Source: Devosia lacusdianchii | GTDB lineage: Bacteria; Pseudomonadota; Alphaproteobacteria; Rhizobiales; Devosiaceae | Length of the DNA stretch: 64,000 nt | NCBI RefSeq assembly: GCF_022429625.1 | Contig: NZ_CP092483.1 | Location: 3,038,001-3,102,000, forward strand | Direction of reading: 5' to 3' | Shown: positions 16,379 to 25,305 of the stretch, one piece after another | Position numbering within the stretch: position 1 is the stretch's first letter | Layout: every line of letters starts with the position of its first letter | Program-made: the position numbers and the translations under genes | Notes under the pieces: generated by a model | Told to the model about the DNA's origin: nothing | Database searches by the model: none | What the model saw: only the letters and a program-made list of their open reading frames with translations

Positions 16379-17629
16379 TCACGCGTGCGCTTTGCCGAGA
16401 ACGCTCTCGGAAATGCTGGTCGGCAGCGGCTTGGGCGTCTCGATCCGACCCAGCACCGGCAGAATGACGATGAAGTGCAGGAAGTAGTAGGCCGTACAAA
16501 TCTTGGACAGGATCACATAAATCCCTTCCGCCGGCTGCGCACCGAGATAGGTCAGGCCAATGAAGTTGATCACGAACAGCCAGTAGAACCACTTGAACAT
16601 CGGGCGGAAGTTGCCCGAACGCACCTTGGATGTATCCAGCCACGGCAAGAGGAACAAGATCAGGATCGAGCCGCCGAAGAAGATGACGCCCAGCAGACCC
16701 GAGTTGATGAACAGCAGGTTGAAGTCGATGGCGCGCAGGATCGCGTAGAAGGGCAGGAAGTACCATTCGGGCACGATATGCGCCGGCGTCACCTGGCTAT
16801 TGTACTGAACGTAGTTATCCGGGTGGCCCAGGATATCGGGTGCGAAGAAGATGAACCACGCGAACGGAATCATGAACAGCACCATGCCGAACGCGTCCTT
16901 CATCGTGTAGTACGGATGGAAGGGCAACGTATCGCGGCTGTCCTTGACGTCGACGCCGGTCGGGTTGTTGTTGCCGGGCACGTGCAGGGCCCAGATGTGC
17001 AGCGCCACCACGGCCGCGATCACGAAGGGCAGCAGGTAGTGCAGCGAGAAGAAGCGGTTGAGCGTGGGGTTATCCACGGTGAAACCACCACGCAGCAATT
17101 CCAGCAGCGGCGTACCGATGATCGGAATGAAGCTGAAGATATTGGTGATCACCTGCGCGGCCCAGCCAGACATCTGGCCCCAGGGCAGCACGTAGCCCAT
17201 GAAGGCGGTCGCCATCATTAGCAGGAAGATCAGCACGCCCAGGATCCACAGGATCTCGCGCGGCGCCTTGTAGGAGCCGAAATACATGCCGCGGAAAATG
17301 TGGATATAGACGGCGGCAAAGAACATCGAGGCGCCCACGGCGTGGGTTGCTTGGATGATGCGGCCACCATTGACGTTGCGGCGGATATGCTCGACCGAGT
17401 CGAAAGCCAGCGCCACATTGGGCGTATAGTGCATCGCCAGGATGATGCCGGTGACGATCTGCACCGCAAGGCACATCACCAGGATGGCGCCGAAAGTCCA
17501 CCAATAGTTGAGGTTCTTCGGGGTGGGGAAGTCCATCAGGTGCTCTTTGGAGAACCGGATGATCGGCAGGCGTTCATCGAGCCACTTCTCGATGCCGGTG
17601 CCGGGCGTGTAAGTCGAATGTTCTGACAT
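16379..17629 (-). CDS. petB: Cytochrome b of the bc1 complex
   Basis: 416 aa. The membrane core of the bc1 complex, holding both b haems and the quinol sites. Eight hydrophobic helices are visible, with haem-ligating histidines in the second and fourth helices ([25 protein letters not shown]) and the Qo-site [13 protein letters not shown] motif near 265-277. Start MSEHSTY at 17629 matches the family; a GTG 15 nt upstream is possible. It lies between petA (14-bp gap) and petC. Confidence 0.97.
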   Translation of the reverse strand: MSEHSTYTPGTGIEKWLDERLPIIRFSKEHLMDFPTPKNLNYWWTFGAILVMCLAVQIVTGIILAMHYTPNVALAFDSVEHIRRNVNGGRIIQATHAVGASMFFAAVYIHIFRGMYFGSYKAPREILWILGVLIFLLMMATAFMGYVLPWGQMSGWAAQVITNIFSFIPIIGTPLLELLRGGFTVDNPTLNRFFSLHYLLPFVIAAVVALHIWALHVPGNNNPTGVDVKDSRDTLPFHPYYTMKDAFGMVLFMIPFAWFIFFAPDILGHPDNYVQYNSQVTPAHIVPEWYFLPFYAILRAIDFNLLFINSGLLGVIFFGGSILILFLLPWLDTSKVRSGNFRPMFKWFYWLFVINFIGLTYLGAQPAEGIYVILSKICTAYYFLHFIVILPVLGRIETPKPLPTSISESVLGKAHA

Positions 17630-17643
17630 CGGAAAAGCCCCCA

Positions 17644-18168
17644 CTAACCGATCTTGATCAGCGTATCGCTGACGAATTCATACGGCGGAATGATCAGGTT
17701 GGTCGGCGCAGGGCCCTTGCGGATACGGCCGGCCGTATCGAATTGCGAACCGTGGCACGGGCAGGACCAGCCATCGAACTCACCCGCTTCGCCGATCGGA
17801 ATGCAGCCCAGATGGGTGCAGTTAGCGAGCATGACCAGCCACTGCTCGTGGCCTTCCTTGGTGCGGGATTCGTCGGTCGCCGGATCCTTGAGCTCGCTGA
17901 GAGGCACAGCCTTGGCTTCAGCGATCTCGTCGGCGGTGCGGTAGCGCACAAAGACCGGCAGGCCGCGCCACATGATGGTCACCGACTGCCCTTCTTCGAT
18001 GCCGTCGAGGCCGAATTCGATGCTGGCGAGGGCCAGCGTCGAAGCATCGGGATTGAGCTGGTTGATCAGCGGCCAGACCGTGGCGGCGGCGCCGACAGCG
18101 GCGACTGCTCCGGTCGCGACAAACAAGAAATCCCGCCGGTTTTTTGGATCTTTATGGTTATCGGCCAA
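17644..18168 (-). CDS. petA: Rieske iron-sulfur subunit of the bc1 complex
   Basis: 174 aa from a TTG start ([14 protein letters not shown]...), chosen because upstream sequence does not resemble the family. A twin-arginine signal/anchor ([10 protein letters not shown] at 11-20) leads into one transmembrane helix. Box I Cys117-Thr-His119...Cys122 and box II Cys136-Pro-Cys138-His139-Gly-Ser bind the 2Fe-2S cluster. It carries electrons from ubiquinol to cytochrome c1. First gene of petABC; the promoter must lie between here and trmL. Confidence 0.96.
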   Translation of the reverse strand: MADNHKDPKNRRDFLFVATGAVAAVGAAATVWPLINQLNPDASTLALASIEFGLDGIEEGQSVTIMWRGLPVFVRYRTADEIAEAKAVPLSELKDPATDESRTKEGHEQWLVMLANCTHLGCIPIGEAGEFDGWSCPCHGSQFDTAGRIRKGPAPTNLIIPPYEFVSDTLIKIG

Positions 18169-18402
18169 GGCCCGTATCCCCGTACAATGCACATCCAACG
18201 CGGCCGGCAGTGGCAAACCATTTCACGCATAAGCGGAATCGGCAGCCGACCACCCTCAAGCGGCCCGTCAGTTGGGGTTCTTTTTGCACTGTCCCAAGCG
18301 CTTGTCCAGTGATCCGCACGGTGACATCAAACAACTGCGACACTATACCCGGCTCAGCCGCGCAAATGCGGCCTGCCACCCGCAAAAGCCCGTTGGAAAA
18401 CC

Positions 18403-18873
18403 ATGCCGGTCGATCTCGCCCTCTACCAACCCGACATCGCCAACAATACCGGCACCCTGATCCGGCTGAGCGCGTGCCTGGGCACCACGATCCACATCAT
18501 CCACCCCACCGGCTTCGCCTTCTCGGCCAAATCCCTGGCGCGGGCCGGCCTCGACTATGTGGATCATGCCAGCGTGCGCGAGCACGTGAGCTGGAGCCAG
18601 TTCGATGCCTGGAGACGATCCGAACAACGCCGGCTGGTGCTGCTGACCACTAAAGCAGAAACCTCGGCCTATGCCACCGCCTATGGGCCAAACGACATAT
18701 TGATGGTTGGCCGCGAAAGCGCTGGAGTACCTGACGCGGTTGCCGAAGCGGCGGACCTGCGCATCCGCATTCCAATGCGGGACGGCTTGCGCTCGATCAA
18801 TGTGGCGCTGGCGGCAACGCTCATCCTGGGCGAGGCAAAAAGGCAGACCGACGGATTTGCCGGTCTGCTGTAG
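18403..18873 (+). CDS. trmL: tRNA (cytidine/uridine-34 2'-O)-methyltransferase
   Basis: 156-aa SPOUT methyltransferase that 2'-O-methylates the wobble base of tRNA-Leu isoacceptors using SAM. The sequence shows the family's knot motifs VGRESAGVPDAV (about 105-116) and IPMRDGLRSINVALA (about 126-140), and the N-terminal ALYQPDIANNTGTLIRLSA. Length is normal. It is divergent from petA, sharing an intergenic region of 234 bp. The ribosome site is poor (GGAAAACC). Confidence 0.93.
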   Translation: MPVDLALYQPDIANNTGTLIRLSACLGTTIHIIHPTGFAFSAKSLARAGLDYVDHASVREHVSWSQFDAWRRSEQRRLVLLTTKAETSAYATAYGPNDILMVGRESAGVPDAVAEAADLRIRIPMRDGLRSINVALAATLILGEAKRQTDGFAGLL

Positions 18874-18877
18874 GGCC

Positions 18878-18955
18878 TCACTGGGCCAGGAAGGCGTTGG
18901 CGCAGTCCGTCGCAGACTTCGTGGCCTTCAGGGTGGTCAGCATCTCCCTGAACAT
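18878..18955 (-). CDS. Possible 25-residue peptide or gene remnant
   Basis: On the minus strand a GGAGG site lies 6 nt before an ATG that opens a 25-codon frame (starts MFREMLTTLK, ends CANAFLAQ) and stops 5 bp past the convergent trmL stop. The composition is protein-like, with an amphipathic helix pattern. It may be a short real peptide, the end of a decayed gene, or chance. Confidence 0.25.
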   Translation of the reverse strand: MFREMLTTLKATKSATDCANAFLAQ

Positions 18956-19106
18956 CACCACCACCTCCAGCACCTAACTATATGGCTATGCTCAAGCGTT
19001 GATATTATCGGGCGGGAAATCCGTTTGCGCTGGATCAACGCACAACCTGCCGTCGTGGCTATGTTGACGGGAGAAAAACCCGGACCGAAGGGTTTACAGG
19101 GCTCAC

Positions 19107-20003
19107 ATGACGGTTCATTTCACTGACACCATGACACTTCCAGACGATATCGCGGCCAAACAGGCCACAGCCCAGGCCTGGTTTCGCGCGCTGCGCGACC
19201 GCATCTGCGCTGCATTCGAAGCCATTGAAGCCGCAGTTGAGGGGCCAAACGCCCACATGCCGCCCGGCAGGTTCGAGCGCACGCCTTGGGATCGCGCGAC
19301 AGGCGGTGGCGGCGAAATGGGCATGCTGCACGGCCGGGTGTTCGAGAAAGCGGGCGTCCATATCTCGACCGTGCATGGCGAGTTCTCTGCCGATTTTGCC
19401 AAGCAGATGCCGGGTACCGAGGAGGGGGCAAGCTTCTGGAGTTCGGGAATCTCGCTCATCGTGCACCCTTGGAACCCGCATGTTCCAGCGGTGCATATGA
19501 ACACGCGCATGATCGTCACCGGCAAGCAATGGTTCGGCGGCGGCGCGGACCTGACACCGGTACTGGATCGGCGCCGCACCCAGGACGATGCGGACACCGT
19601 GGATTTCCACGCAGCTATGCGCGCGGCCTGCGAAAACCGGCCCGGTGTCGACTATCAGCGCTATAAGGAATGGTGCGACGAGTACTTCTTCCTGGCGCAT
19701 CGCAACGAGCATCGCGGCATTGGCGGCATCTTCTACGACCATCACAATTCAGGCGATTGGGACGCCGATTTTGCCTTCACTCAAGCCGTGGGCGAAGCCT
19801 TCCTCGGGATTTATCCCGAGCTGGTGCGGCGCAATTTCGAGACGCCGTGGACAGAGGCCGATCGGCACGAGCAATTGGTGCGGCGCGGGCGCTATGTCGA
19901 GTTCAACCTGCTCTATGATCGAGGCACGACATTCGGTCTCAAGACCGGCGGCAACGTGAACTCGATCCTGTCGTCGATGCCGCCGGAAGTGCGCTGGCCC
20001 TGA
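19107..20003 (+). CDS. hemF: Oxygen-dependent coproporphyrinogen III oxidase
   Basis: 298 aa, normal for HemF. Oxidatively decarboxylates coproporphyrinogen III to protoporphyrinogen IX in the cytosol (haem synthesis, aerobic branch). Conserved stretches include [12 protein letters not shown] (about 129-140), [10 protein letters not shown] (about 145-154), [16 protein letters not shown] and GGIFYDH. The C-terminal [16 protein letters not shown] and FGLKTGGN are diagnostic. The start at 19107 has a weak site (AGGG); an internal Met at 19131 is an alternative. It is followed one base later by an AAA ATPase gene. Confidence 0.97.
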   Translation: MTVHFTDTMTLPDDIAAKQATAQAWFRALRDRICAAFEAIEAAVEGPNAHMPPGRFERTPWDRATGGGGEMGMLHGRVFEKAGVHISTVHGEFSADFAKQMPGTEEGASFWSSGISLIVHPWNPHVPAVHMNTRMIVTGKQWFGGGADLTPVLDRRRTQDDADTVDFHAAMRAACENRPGVDYQRYKEWCDEYFFLAHRNEHRGIGGIFYDHHNSGDWDADFAFTQAVGEAFLGIYPELVRRNFETPWTEADRHEQLVRRGRYVEFNLLYDRGTTFGLKTGGNVNSILSSMPPEVRWP

Positions 20004-20004
20004 C

Positions 20005-21180
20005 ATGACCCTCACCGCCGTCGAGATCATCGGCTATCGCTCGATCCGCAAGATCCGGTTTCCGGTGCGGCAATTGACGGTGCTGGTCGGCGGCAATGGC
20101 GTGGGCAAGACCAACCTCTACCGCTCGCTTGAACTGTTGCAGGCGGCCGCTCGCGGCACACTGGCCGACGAGATCGCTCGTGAGGGCGGCCTCGGCTCGA
20201 TCTTCTGGGCCGGCGGTAAGAATCTCAGCCCTGACGGCGACTTCGATCCGATGTACCGCACCGATGGCTATCGCAAGGGCGAGGGCCACAGCCTGCGGCT
20301 GGCGGCGAGCTTTGCCGATCTCGGTGACGGCAGCTTCGACCCCACCTACCGGCTGGAAGTGGGCTTTGCCAGCAAGGAGGCCGTGGCCGCCTTTCCCAAC
20401 GAAGCCCAGATCAAGACCGAAAGCCTCGACTGGCAGCAGCGCGGCAGAACGGTGAGCCTGATGGACCGCAAGGGCGGCATGGCCTGGGCCCGCGATGCCG
20501 AAGGCCGGCGCGAAGTGGCCAATGATGACATGCTGGCCAGCGAAACGGCCCTGGCGGCGCTGTCGGGCCGATCGGAAATCGCCTTGGTGCGCGATTCTCT
20601 GATCGCCTGGCGCTTCTTCCACGGCTTCCGCACCGATGCCGAATCGCCCCTGCGCCGGCCATCGCGCGCGGTGACTTCGCCCTCACTGGCCTCCGACGGC
20701 AGCAATCTGGGCGCCGTGCTGGCGACCCTGCACCATATCCGCGGCGACCGGATCGACCTCGACCGGGCCATCGAGGACGCTTTTCCCGGCGCGGAGCTGG
20801 TTATTCCCGAGGTCGGGGAATTCGCCAGCTTCGGCATGCGCTATACCGAAATGCCCAAGCGGGTGTTTCAGCCGCACGAACTGTCCGACGGGACGCTGCA
20901 ATTCCTCGCTTTGGCAGGCGCCCTGCTCTCCTATCGCCTGCCGCCCTTCATTGCCCTCAACGAGCCCGAAAACAGCCTCCATCCCAGCCTGCTGCCCATG
21001 CTGGCGCGGCTGATCGTCAAGGCCGCCGAGCGCAGCCAGGTCTGGGTGGTCACCCATGCCCGCGAGCTGGCCGACGCCATAGCGGCAGAAAGCGGCACGC
21101 TGCCGCGCGAAGTCACCCGCGACGACAACGGGACCTGGCTGGAAGGCCTGAACCAGATCGGCGAGTTCGCCGACGAGTGA
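20005..21180 (+). CDS. AAA-type ATPase, RecF/SMC-like predicted ATPase
   Basis: 391 aa. Walker A GGNGVGKTN is at 29-37 directly after an N-terminal IGYRSIRKIRFPV strand, as in RecF-like and OLD-like ATPases. The C-terminal ABC-type Walker B/His segment is FIALNEPENSLHPSLL, followed by WVVTHARELADAI. The signature-like region is LSDGTLQFLALAGALL. These standalone COG4637-type ATPases have no settled function. The start is one base after the hemF stop, so it may be translated by reinitiation. No nuclease domain or partner is visible next to it. Confidence 0.88.
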   Translation: MTLTAVEIIGYRSIRKIRFPVRQLTVLVGGNGVGKTNLYRSLELLQAAARGTLADEIAREGGLGSIFWAGGKNLSPDGDFDPMYRTDGYRKGEGHSLRLAASFADLGDGSFDPTYRLEVGFASKEAVAAFPNEAQIKTESLDWQQRGRTVSLMDRKGGMAWARDAEGRREVANDDMLASETALAALSGRSEIALVRDSLIAWRFFHGFRTDAESPLRRPSRAVTSPSLASDGSNLGAVLATLHHIRGDRIDLDRAIEDAFPGAELVIPEVGEFASFGMRYTEMPKRVFQPHELSDGTLQFLALAGALLSYRLPPFIALNEPENSLHPSLLPMLARLIVKAAERSQVWVVTHARELADAIAAESGTLPREVTRDDNGTWLEGLNQIGEFADE

Positions 21181-21185
21181 AGCGG

Positions 21186-22148
21186 TTACATCAGCTTCAG
21201 CGCAAGCTTGCCCACATAGTGGCTGGCGAGTGCCCGATGCGCTGCTGTGACCTGGTCGAGTGCGAAGCTCTGGGCGACATGGGGCGCGAACGGGCCGGAC
21301 TCGATCAGCTTATTGAGCCTTTCGATTGATGGCGCACCACGATCACCATTGTACATGACGAGCTTGACACCCGATGGCGCGATCGGTTCAGGCATCACGC
21401 CATAGGGCGTGGCCGCTTGCGCGCCGACGCGCAGGGCCCGCAGCGCCGCGTTCGCCGCGTCGCTGCCGACCGTCAGCAGTGCTGCGTCGAGGCCATCCGG
21501 TGCAAAAGCGCGCGCTGCGGCCATCACATCGTCCTTCCGTCCATTGACCACCGCGTCGGCACCCAGCCTTTGCGCCAGCGCCACGCCGTCATCGCCGGAA
21601 GCCACGGCGAAGACCCGCAGGCCGCGCAGCTTGGCAAGCTGAAGGGCCATGTGCCCGATGCCTCCGCTGGCGCCAAAGATCATCAGCGTTTCGCTGGCCT
21701 TAAGGTCGAGAACGTCGAGGCCGCTGAGGCCGGTCAGGGCATCCCAGGCCATGACACCGGCCTGCTCCGTGCTGAGCTTTTCGGGGATCAAGGAGACATG
21801 CTCGGCAGCCACAGCGGCGTACTCGGCGTACAATCCGCCGCGCGGCAGCGGCATCGAGGCGGCGTAGACGCGATCGCCCTGCGTGAACCGCGTGACGCTC
21901 CCGCCCGTTGCGGCAATCGTGCCGGCCCCGTCCCAGCCCAGCACATAGGGAAATGTCGAGGGCATTCCGAAGGCGCCATCGTAGTGGCCCTCGCGTTCGG
22001 TCGCGTCCCACGAGCCCACGCCGGCCCATTCGACGCGGACCAACACGTCATTCGGCCCGATCTCTGGCACCGGGATATCGCGCAGGTCAAGGGCATCAAT
22101 GCCCCCGAACCGGTCCAGAACAGCCGCCCGCATTGTATTGCCCGCCAT
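21186..22148 (-). CDS. NADP-dependent zinc-independent quinone oxidoreductase (MDR family)
   Basis: 320 aa. A GroES-like N-terminal domain (1-120) is followed by a Rossmann domain with LMIFGASGGIGHMALQLAK near 145-163, the hallmark of zeta-crystallin/quinone reductase-like MDR proteins. Catalytic zinc ligands of alcohol dehydrogenases are absent. Likely reduces quinones or alkenals with NADPH. ATG 22148 has AGGCGAG just upstream and is chosen over a TTG at 22160. Two palindromes lie in its promoter region. Confidence 0.9.
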   Translation of the reverse strand: MAGNTMRAAVLDRFGGIDALDLRDIPVPEIGPNDVLVRVEWAGVGSWDATEREGHYDGAFGMPSTFPYVLGWDGAGTIAATGGSVTRFTQGDRVYAASMPLPRGGLYAEYAAVAAEHVSLIPEKLSTEQAGVMAWDALTGLSGLDVLDLKASETLMIFGASGGIGHMALQLAKLRGLRVFAVASGDDGVALAQRLGADAVVNGRKDDVMAAARAFAPDGLDAALLTVGSDAANAALRALRVGAQAATPYGVMPEPIAPSGVKLVMYNGDRGAPSIERLNKLIESGPFAPHVAQSFALDQVTAAHRALASHYVGKLALKLM

Positions 22149-22167
22149 ACTCGCCTCCAAAACTACT

Positions 22168-22191
22168 GTTAGTAACTTACTTATCGTAAGT
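22168..22191. promoter_or_regulatory. Two adjoining palindromes upstream of the quinone oxidoreductase
   Basis: GTTAgTAAC (22168-22176) and ACTTACttatcGTAAGT (22175-22191) touch each other about 20 bp upstream of ATG 22148. AT-rich palindromes containing TTAC/GTAA are common as operators of HxlR or MarR redox regulators of such reductases; no regulator gene is adjacent. Confidence 0.55.
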
Positions 22192-22290
22192 ATTTGTGGA
22201 TAGCCCGGCTGTCAAGGGCTCTGGCGACAATCGGAACCCCTGCCGAACCGAGGCGTTGTGCCTTGGCACATCATGGATGGGAGATGAGAG

Positions 22291-22506
22291 ATGAAGCGCT
22301 TTGAATCCGGCTCGCTGATCCCCGGTTCCACTTGGCATGCCGAGGCGGAAAGCGAGGCTGAGGTGGTTCGCCGTGCGGTCGAAAATCTTCGAACGATGCA
22401 TGGCGAAACCGAGATACGCCCGGAAATGGTCGAGCGTATCAAGGAGCGTATCGTCGACACTGGCGATACGGGTAAGAAGAAGCAGAAGAAGGCGACCAAG
22501 CACTAG
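22291..22506 (+). CDS. DUF1059-like small protein lacking the usual cysteines
   Basis: 71 aa. The spacing and pattern MKRFESGSLIPGSTW, then EAEVVRRAVENLRTMHG and a C-terminal charged helix, match DUF1059 (predicted small metal-binding proteins). In that family positions 6 and 13 are normally Cys (CG.L.PGC), but here both are Ser. The tail is Lys-rich (GKKKQKKATKH). Its ribosome site is GGGAGATGAGAG. The stop overlaps the convergent cca gene by 4 bp. Confidence 0.72.
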   Translation: MKRFESGSLIPGSTWHAEAESEAEVVRRAVENLRTMHGETEIRPEMVERIKERIVDTGDTGKKKQKKATKH

Positions 22507-23675
22507 CGCTCGAGCAGCGCCAGCAACTCGCCTTTGCCCAGAGCAAAACCGCTCTCGATCCAGGCCTGCTCCAGGCGGGCCAATTCCCGACCCAGTGCCG
22601 GTCCCGGCGCCATGCCGAGGCCGGCAAGATCATGTCCGGATACTGGGAAACTGCTAACCACAGTCGCCGCCAGTTCGCGCGCCGCTTCGGCGGTTTGGGC
22701 GCTACCCCAGTTGCAGGTGGCGGCGGCAACCGCCAGGCCTTCGACTGCGAACTCGCCCTGCCGGTAGGCAGCCTCGCCGATCTTTCCACGTGACAGCAGG
22801 CCGGCGGCGGTGCGAATGCGGCGCGCTTCCGCAACCATGTCGTTGGACAGCCGCCATTCCCCCTGCAGCGCATCGAGATCGTCGACCAACAGGACCAGCC
22901 GGGCCGCAGTGCCGCGTCCGCCCAGCCGCTCGTAACCGGCGAGAGCCGCGAGCTTGGCCGCCTCGACCGGTAGCAGACTGATGCGCGACATTTCGCCGAG
23001 CGTCGTCGCGATCGTCGGCAGCGACAGCATGCGCAGCATTTCCGCGCCCACGCGCTCGGCCGAAAGATGGGACAGGTGACCCACGGCCGCGGCGCAGGCG
23101 GCGATGGCTTCCGGGTCAAAGCGCTCGCCGCCATGGCTCGCCGAAAACCGGAACAGCCGATAGACGCGCAGGCCATCCTCTGCGATCCGCTCGGCCGCAT
23201 CGCCGATGAAGCGCACCCTGGCCGCCAATGCGTCCTCGACCCCACCCAGGGGGTCGTAGAGCGTGCCATCGGCGGCGCAGTAGAGCGCATTCATGGTGAA
23301 ATCGCGCCGGCTGGCATCCTCCCGCCAGTCGGTGCCAAAGGCGACTACGGCATGCCGTCCATCGGTTTCGACATCGCGTCGCAGCGTCGTGACCTCCGCC
23401 AGCGTCTCGCCGAGCTTGAGGGTCACCGTGCCATAATCGATGCCGGTAGGATACCACGCGATACCAGCCGTCTTGGCCCGGGCAATCACCTCATCGGGCC
23501 GCAGTTCGGTCGCCAGGTCGATATCGGGATTATCGCGTTGGTGGTCGAGAATGGTGTCGCGCACCACCCCGCCCACAGCGCGGGTGCGCCGTGTGGCGCC
23601 GTCGAGCACCGAGAAGATCGCCTGCGTCTCCGGGCGCCGCAGCCATTCGGCCGTTTGCAGCGCTGCAACACTCAT
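22503..23675 (-). CDS. cca: CCA tRNA nucleotidyltransferase / poly(A) polymerase family
   Basis: 390 aa. Adds or repairs the 3' CCA end of tRNA. The nucleotidyltransferase motif AVGGVVRDTILD and DIDLATE (residues about 34-58) carries the catalytic Asp pair typical of class II enzymes. RRDFTMNALYC (about 118-128) and the helical RNA-binding neck follow. Many alphaproteobacteria have exactly this architecture without an HD domain. Its start overlaps the preceding CoA pyrophosphatase stop by 4 bp (ATGA), so the two are coupled. Confidence 0.93.
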   Translation of the reverse strand: MSVAALQTAEWLRRPETQAIFSVLDGATRRTRAVGGVVRDTILDHQRDNPDIDLATELRPDEVIARAKTAGIAWYPTGIDYGTVTLKLGETLAEVTTLRRDVETDGRHAVVAFGTDWREDASRRDFTMNALYCAADGTLYDPLGGVEDALAARVRFIGDAAERIAEDGLRVYRLFRFSASHGGERFDPEAIAACAAAVGHLSHLSAERVGAEMLRMLSLPTIATTLGEMSRISLLPVEAAKLAALAGYERLGGRGTAARLVLLVDDLDALQGEWRLSNDMVAEARRIRTAAGLLSRGKIGEAAYRQGEFAVEGLAVAAATCNWGSAQTAEAARELAATVVSSFPVSGHDLAGLGMAPGPALGRELARLEQAWIESGFALGKGELLALLER

Positions 23676-24298
23676 GATGCGCCTTCGCCGGTCGCCAGAT
23701 CGCGAAAGCGCCGCGTCAGGTTGGCGGTAATGCCCCAGATGCGATGGCCATCATGGTCGATCTGCCAACTGCGATGTTCCTTGCCCTCACGCTTGATGCG
23801 GAACTCGCCATAGCTTTCGGGACTCAGTATGCGTTCCAGCGGCACTTCGAACACCGAATGCACCTCACCGGGATTGGGCACAAAGGGGCCGCTGGGCTGC
23901 ACTGCGGCCACCACGGGCGTGATCAGGTAATTGGTGCCGGTGTAATAGGTAGGCATGAAGCCGATGACGCGGGCATCCTCGCGTTCCATCCCGACTTCCT
24001 CGAACGCCTCGCGCAGCGCGGCCGCGGCGACGTCCTCGTCATCCACATCGACCTTGCCGCCAGGGAACGCCACCTGCCCCGAATGCGACCGCAGGTCGGG
24101 CGAACGCTCCGTATAGAGCACCGTCAGGCCCTCTGGACGTCGAATCAAGGCAATCAGCACCGCCGCCGGCACGGGCGGGCGGTTGAACGGCTTTAGGGGC
24201 GCCCAATCGGCCACGAGCGTATCCGCCGCCGGCAAAGGCGGGGGCACGGTCAGCAGGCGAGCGGCCAGTCTGTCGATGATGGCGTCGTGGGACGACAA
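23672..24298 (-). CDS. CoA pyrophosphatase (NUDIX)
   Basis: 208 aa. NUDIX box GGKVDVDDEDVAAAALREAFEEVG at about 79-102 conforms to GX5EX7REUXEEXGU with a small substitution pattern, and the preceding SGQVAFPGG is the UPF0035/CoA-specific motif. Cleaves CoA to phosphopantetheine and ADP. The start is uncertain: a TTG at 24298 is the only start that retains the N-terminal helix. It is translationally coupled to cca, a pairing common in Hyphomicrobiales. Confidence 0.9.
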   Translation of the reverse strand: MSSHDAIIDRLAARLLTVPPPLPAADTLVADWAPLKPFNRPPVPAAVLIALIRRPEGLTVLYTERSPDLRSHSGQVAFPGGKVDVDDEDVAAAALREAFEEVGMEREDARVIGFMPTYYTGTNYLITPVVAAVQPSGPFVPNPGEVHSVFEVPLERILSPESYGEFRIKREGKEHRSWQIDHDGHRIWGITANLTRRFRDLATGEGAS

Positions 24299-24365
24299 GA
24301 AAGCACCGGAAAATCACTTCGGATTCGGGAGTTTAAGCGAGGATCGGCTGGAAGGGCACCCCTTA

Positions 24366-24386
24366 CCTCTCCCTTCGGGGGAGAGG
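24366..24386. repeat. Short hairpin, CTCTCCC/GGGAGAG family
   Basis: 8-bp stem CCTCTCCC / GGGAGAGG with loop TTCGG between the GNAT stop and the NUDIX start. No T tract follows, so it is more likely a repeat of the family at 51611 than a terminator. Confidence 0.55.
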
Positions 24387-24406
24387 CATAAGAAGGGGCC
24401 CGCGTC

Positions 24407-24955
24407 TTAGCCCTGCCAGCCTGCGATCGGGCCGGCCAGTGTCGTTGCCAGGGACTTGTCCTCAGCGAAGAGCAGGACGCGGCTGGGGTCGACCGGGCCG
24501 GGAAACTGGATATTGCCCAGTGTTGTGGGCTCCCAGCCGAGCGGACAGTAATAGTCGCGATCACCCACCAGCAGCACGAACTTCCCCTCGCCGCGCGCCA
24601 GCGCCATGCTGGTGACTTCGCGCGCCAGCAGCTTGCCGGCGCCGCGCTTGCGGTAATTGGGGTGGGTGGCCAGCGGGCCCAGCAGGTAGCCGTTGATGCC
24701 ACCAACGCTGATCGGGGTCATCCACACCGAGCCACAGGCCGTGCCGTCGACTTCGGCGACGAGGCTCAGGCTCTTGTCGATGGGAAAGCGCTCGCGCACG
24801 CGGAACGCGGTACGGGCAAAACGGCCGGGCCCGAAAGCAACGGCCTGCAATTCCTCGATGAAGGCCTCATCGGCTTCGGTGGCCAGACGAACATAGGGCA
24901 CACCGGCCAGAGGAGCGGAGACAGCAGCGGCCGCAGCCGAAGAAACAGGGGTCAT
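24407..24955 (-). CDS. GNAT family N-acetyltransferase
   Basis: 182 aa. The acetyl-CoA-binding motif A is visible as LGPLATHPNYRKRGAGKLLARE (about 93-114), matching Q/RxxGxG/A. This small-molecule GNAT subgroup (COG3153-like) has the N-terminal pattern RLATEADEAFIEELQAVAFG and ends in a C-terminal product-release strand. The frame is open to 24988, but ATG 24955 fits the family better. Substrate unknown; it precedes the CoA pyrophosphatase-cca pair on the same strand but is separated by 108 bp and a hairpin. Confidence 0.88.
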   Translation of the reverse strand: MTPVSSAAAAAVSAPLAGVPYVRLATEADEAFIEELQAVAFGPGRFARTAFRVRERFPIDKSLSLVAEVDGTACGSVWMTPISVGGINGYLLGPLATHPNYRKRGAGKLLAREVTSMALARGEGKFVLLVGDRDYYCPLGWEPTTLGNIQFPGPVDPSRVLLFAEDKSLATTLAGPIAGWQG

Positions 24956-25305
24956 GACAATGATCCGGGAGAGGAATGCGTAGGACAAACCCGGCGCTCA
25001 AAGAGCACCGCTTCGAAAGACCCTTACGGTCGTCGTGTCACCAGCAAAACCTTTACCATCCTGGGCGCCTCCACGCCTGAAATCCGCATTAGCACCATGG
25101 GGGCGTCGCGTAAACAGAAAGTCATAGGCCTACCCCGCAAAATCAAGACGCGCGTCGGCGTCTGTGTTCAAAATGCACAACGCTTCGTTGCCGCGATGCC
25201 CCCTTATCGATCCGATCATGGGCATCTATGTGTCAGGCAACGCAACCGACGGTCGGGGATTTGACTCCGACAACGCGTCGACAACATGACGGAAAGGGTT
25301 CGATC
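24956..25305. other. Intergenic region between divergent GNAT and GST-like genes
   Basis: About 350 bases with no supported gene. It must hold promoters for both flanking genes; the last 20 bases (GGAAAGGGTTCGATC) include the ribosome site of the next gene. I see no convincing repeat. Confidence 0.5.

Noticed and set aside
16362..16766. 135-codon N-terminal extension of the cytochrome c1 frame
   Set aside because: It lies wholly inside petB in another frame; the signal peptide and ribosome site place the real start at 16361.
20005..21180. OLD-family or retron/Gabija-like defence ATPase
   Set aside because: The protein ends soon after the ABC-type ATPase motifs and has no TOPRIM or nuclease domain; no partner gene follows.
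23067..23813. Plus-strand 248-codon frame opposite cca and the NUDIX gene
   Set aside because: Antisense shadow of two coupled, well-supported genes.
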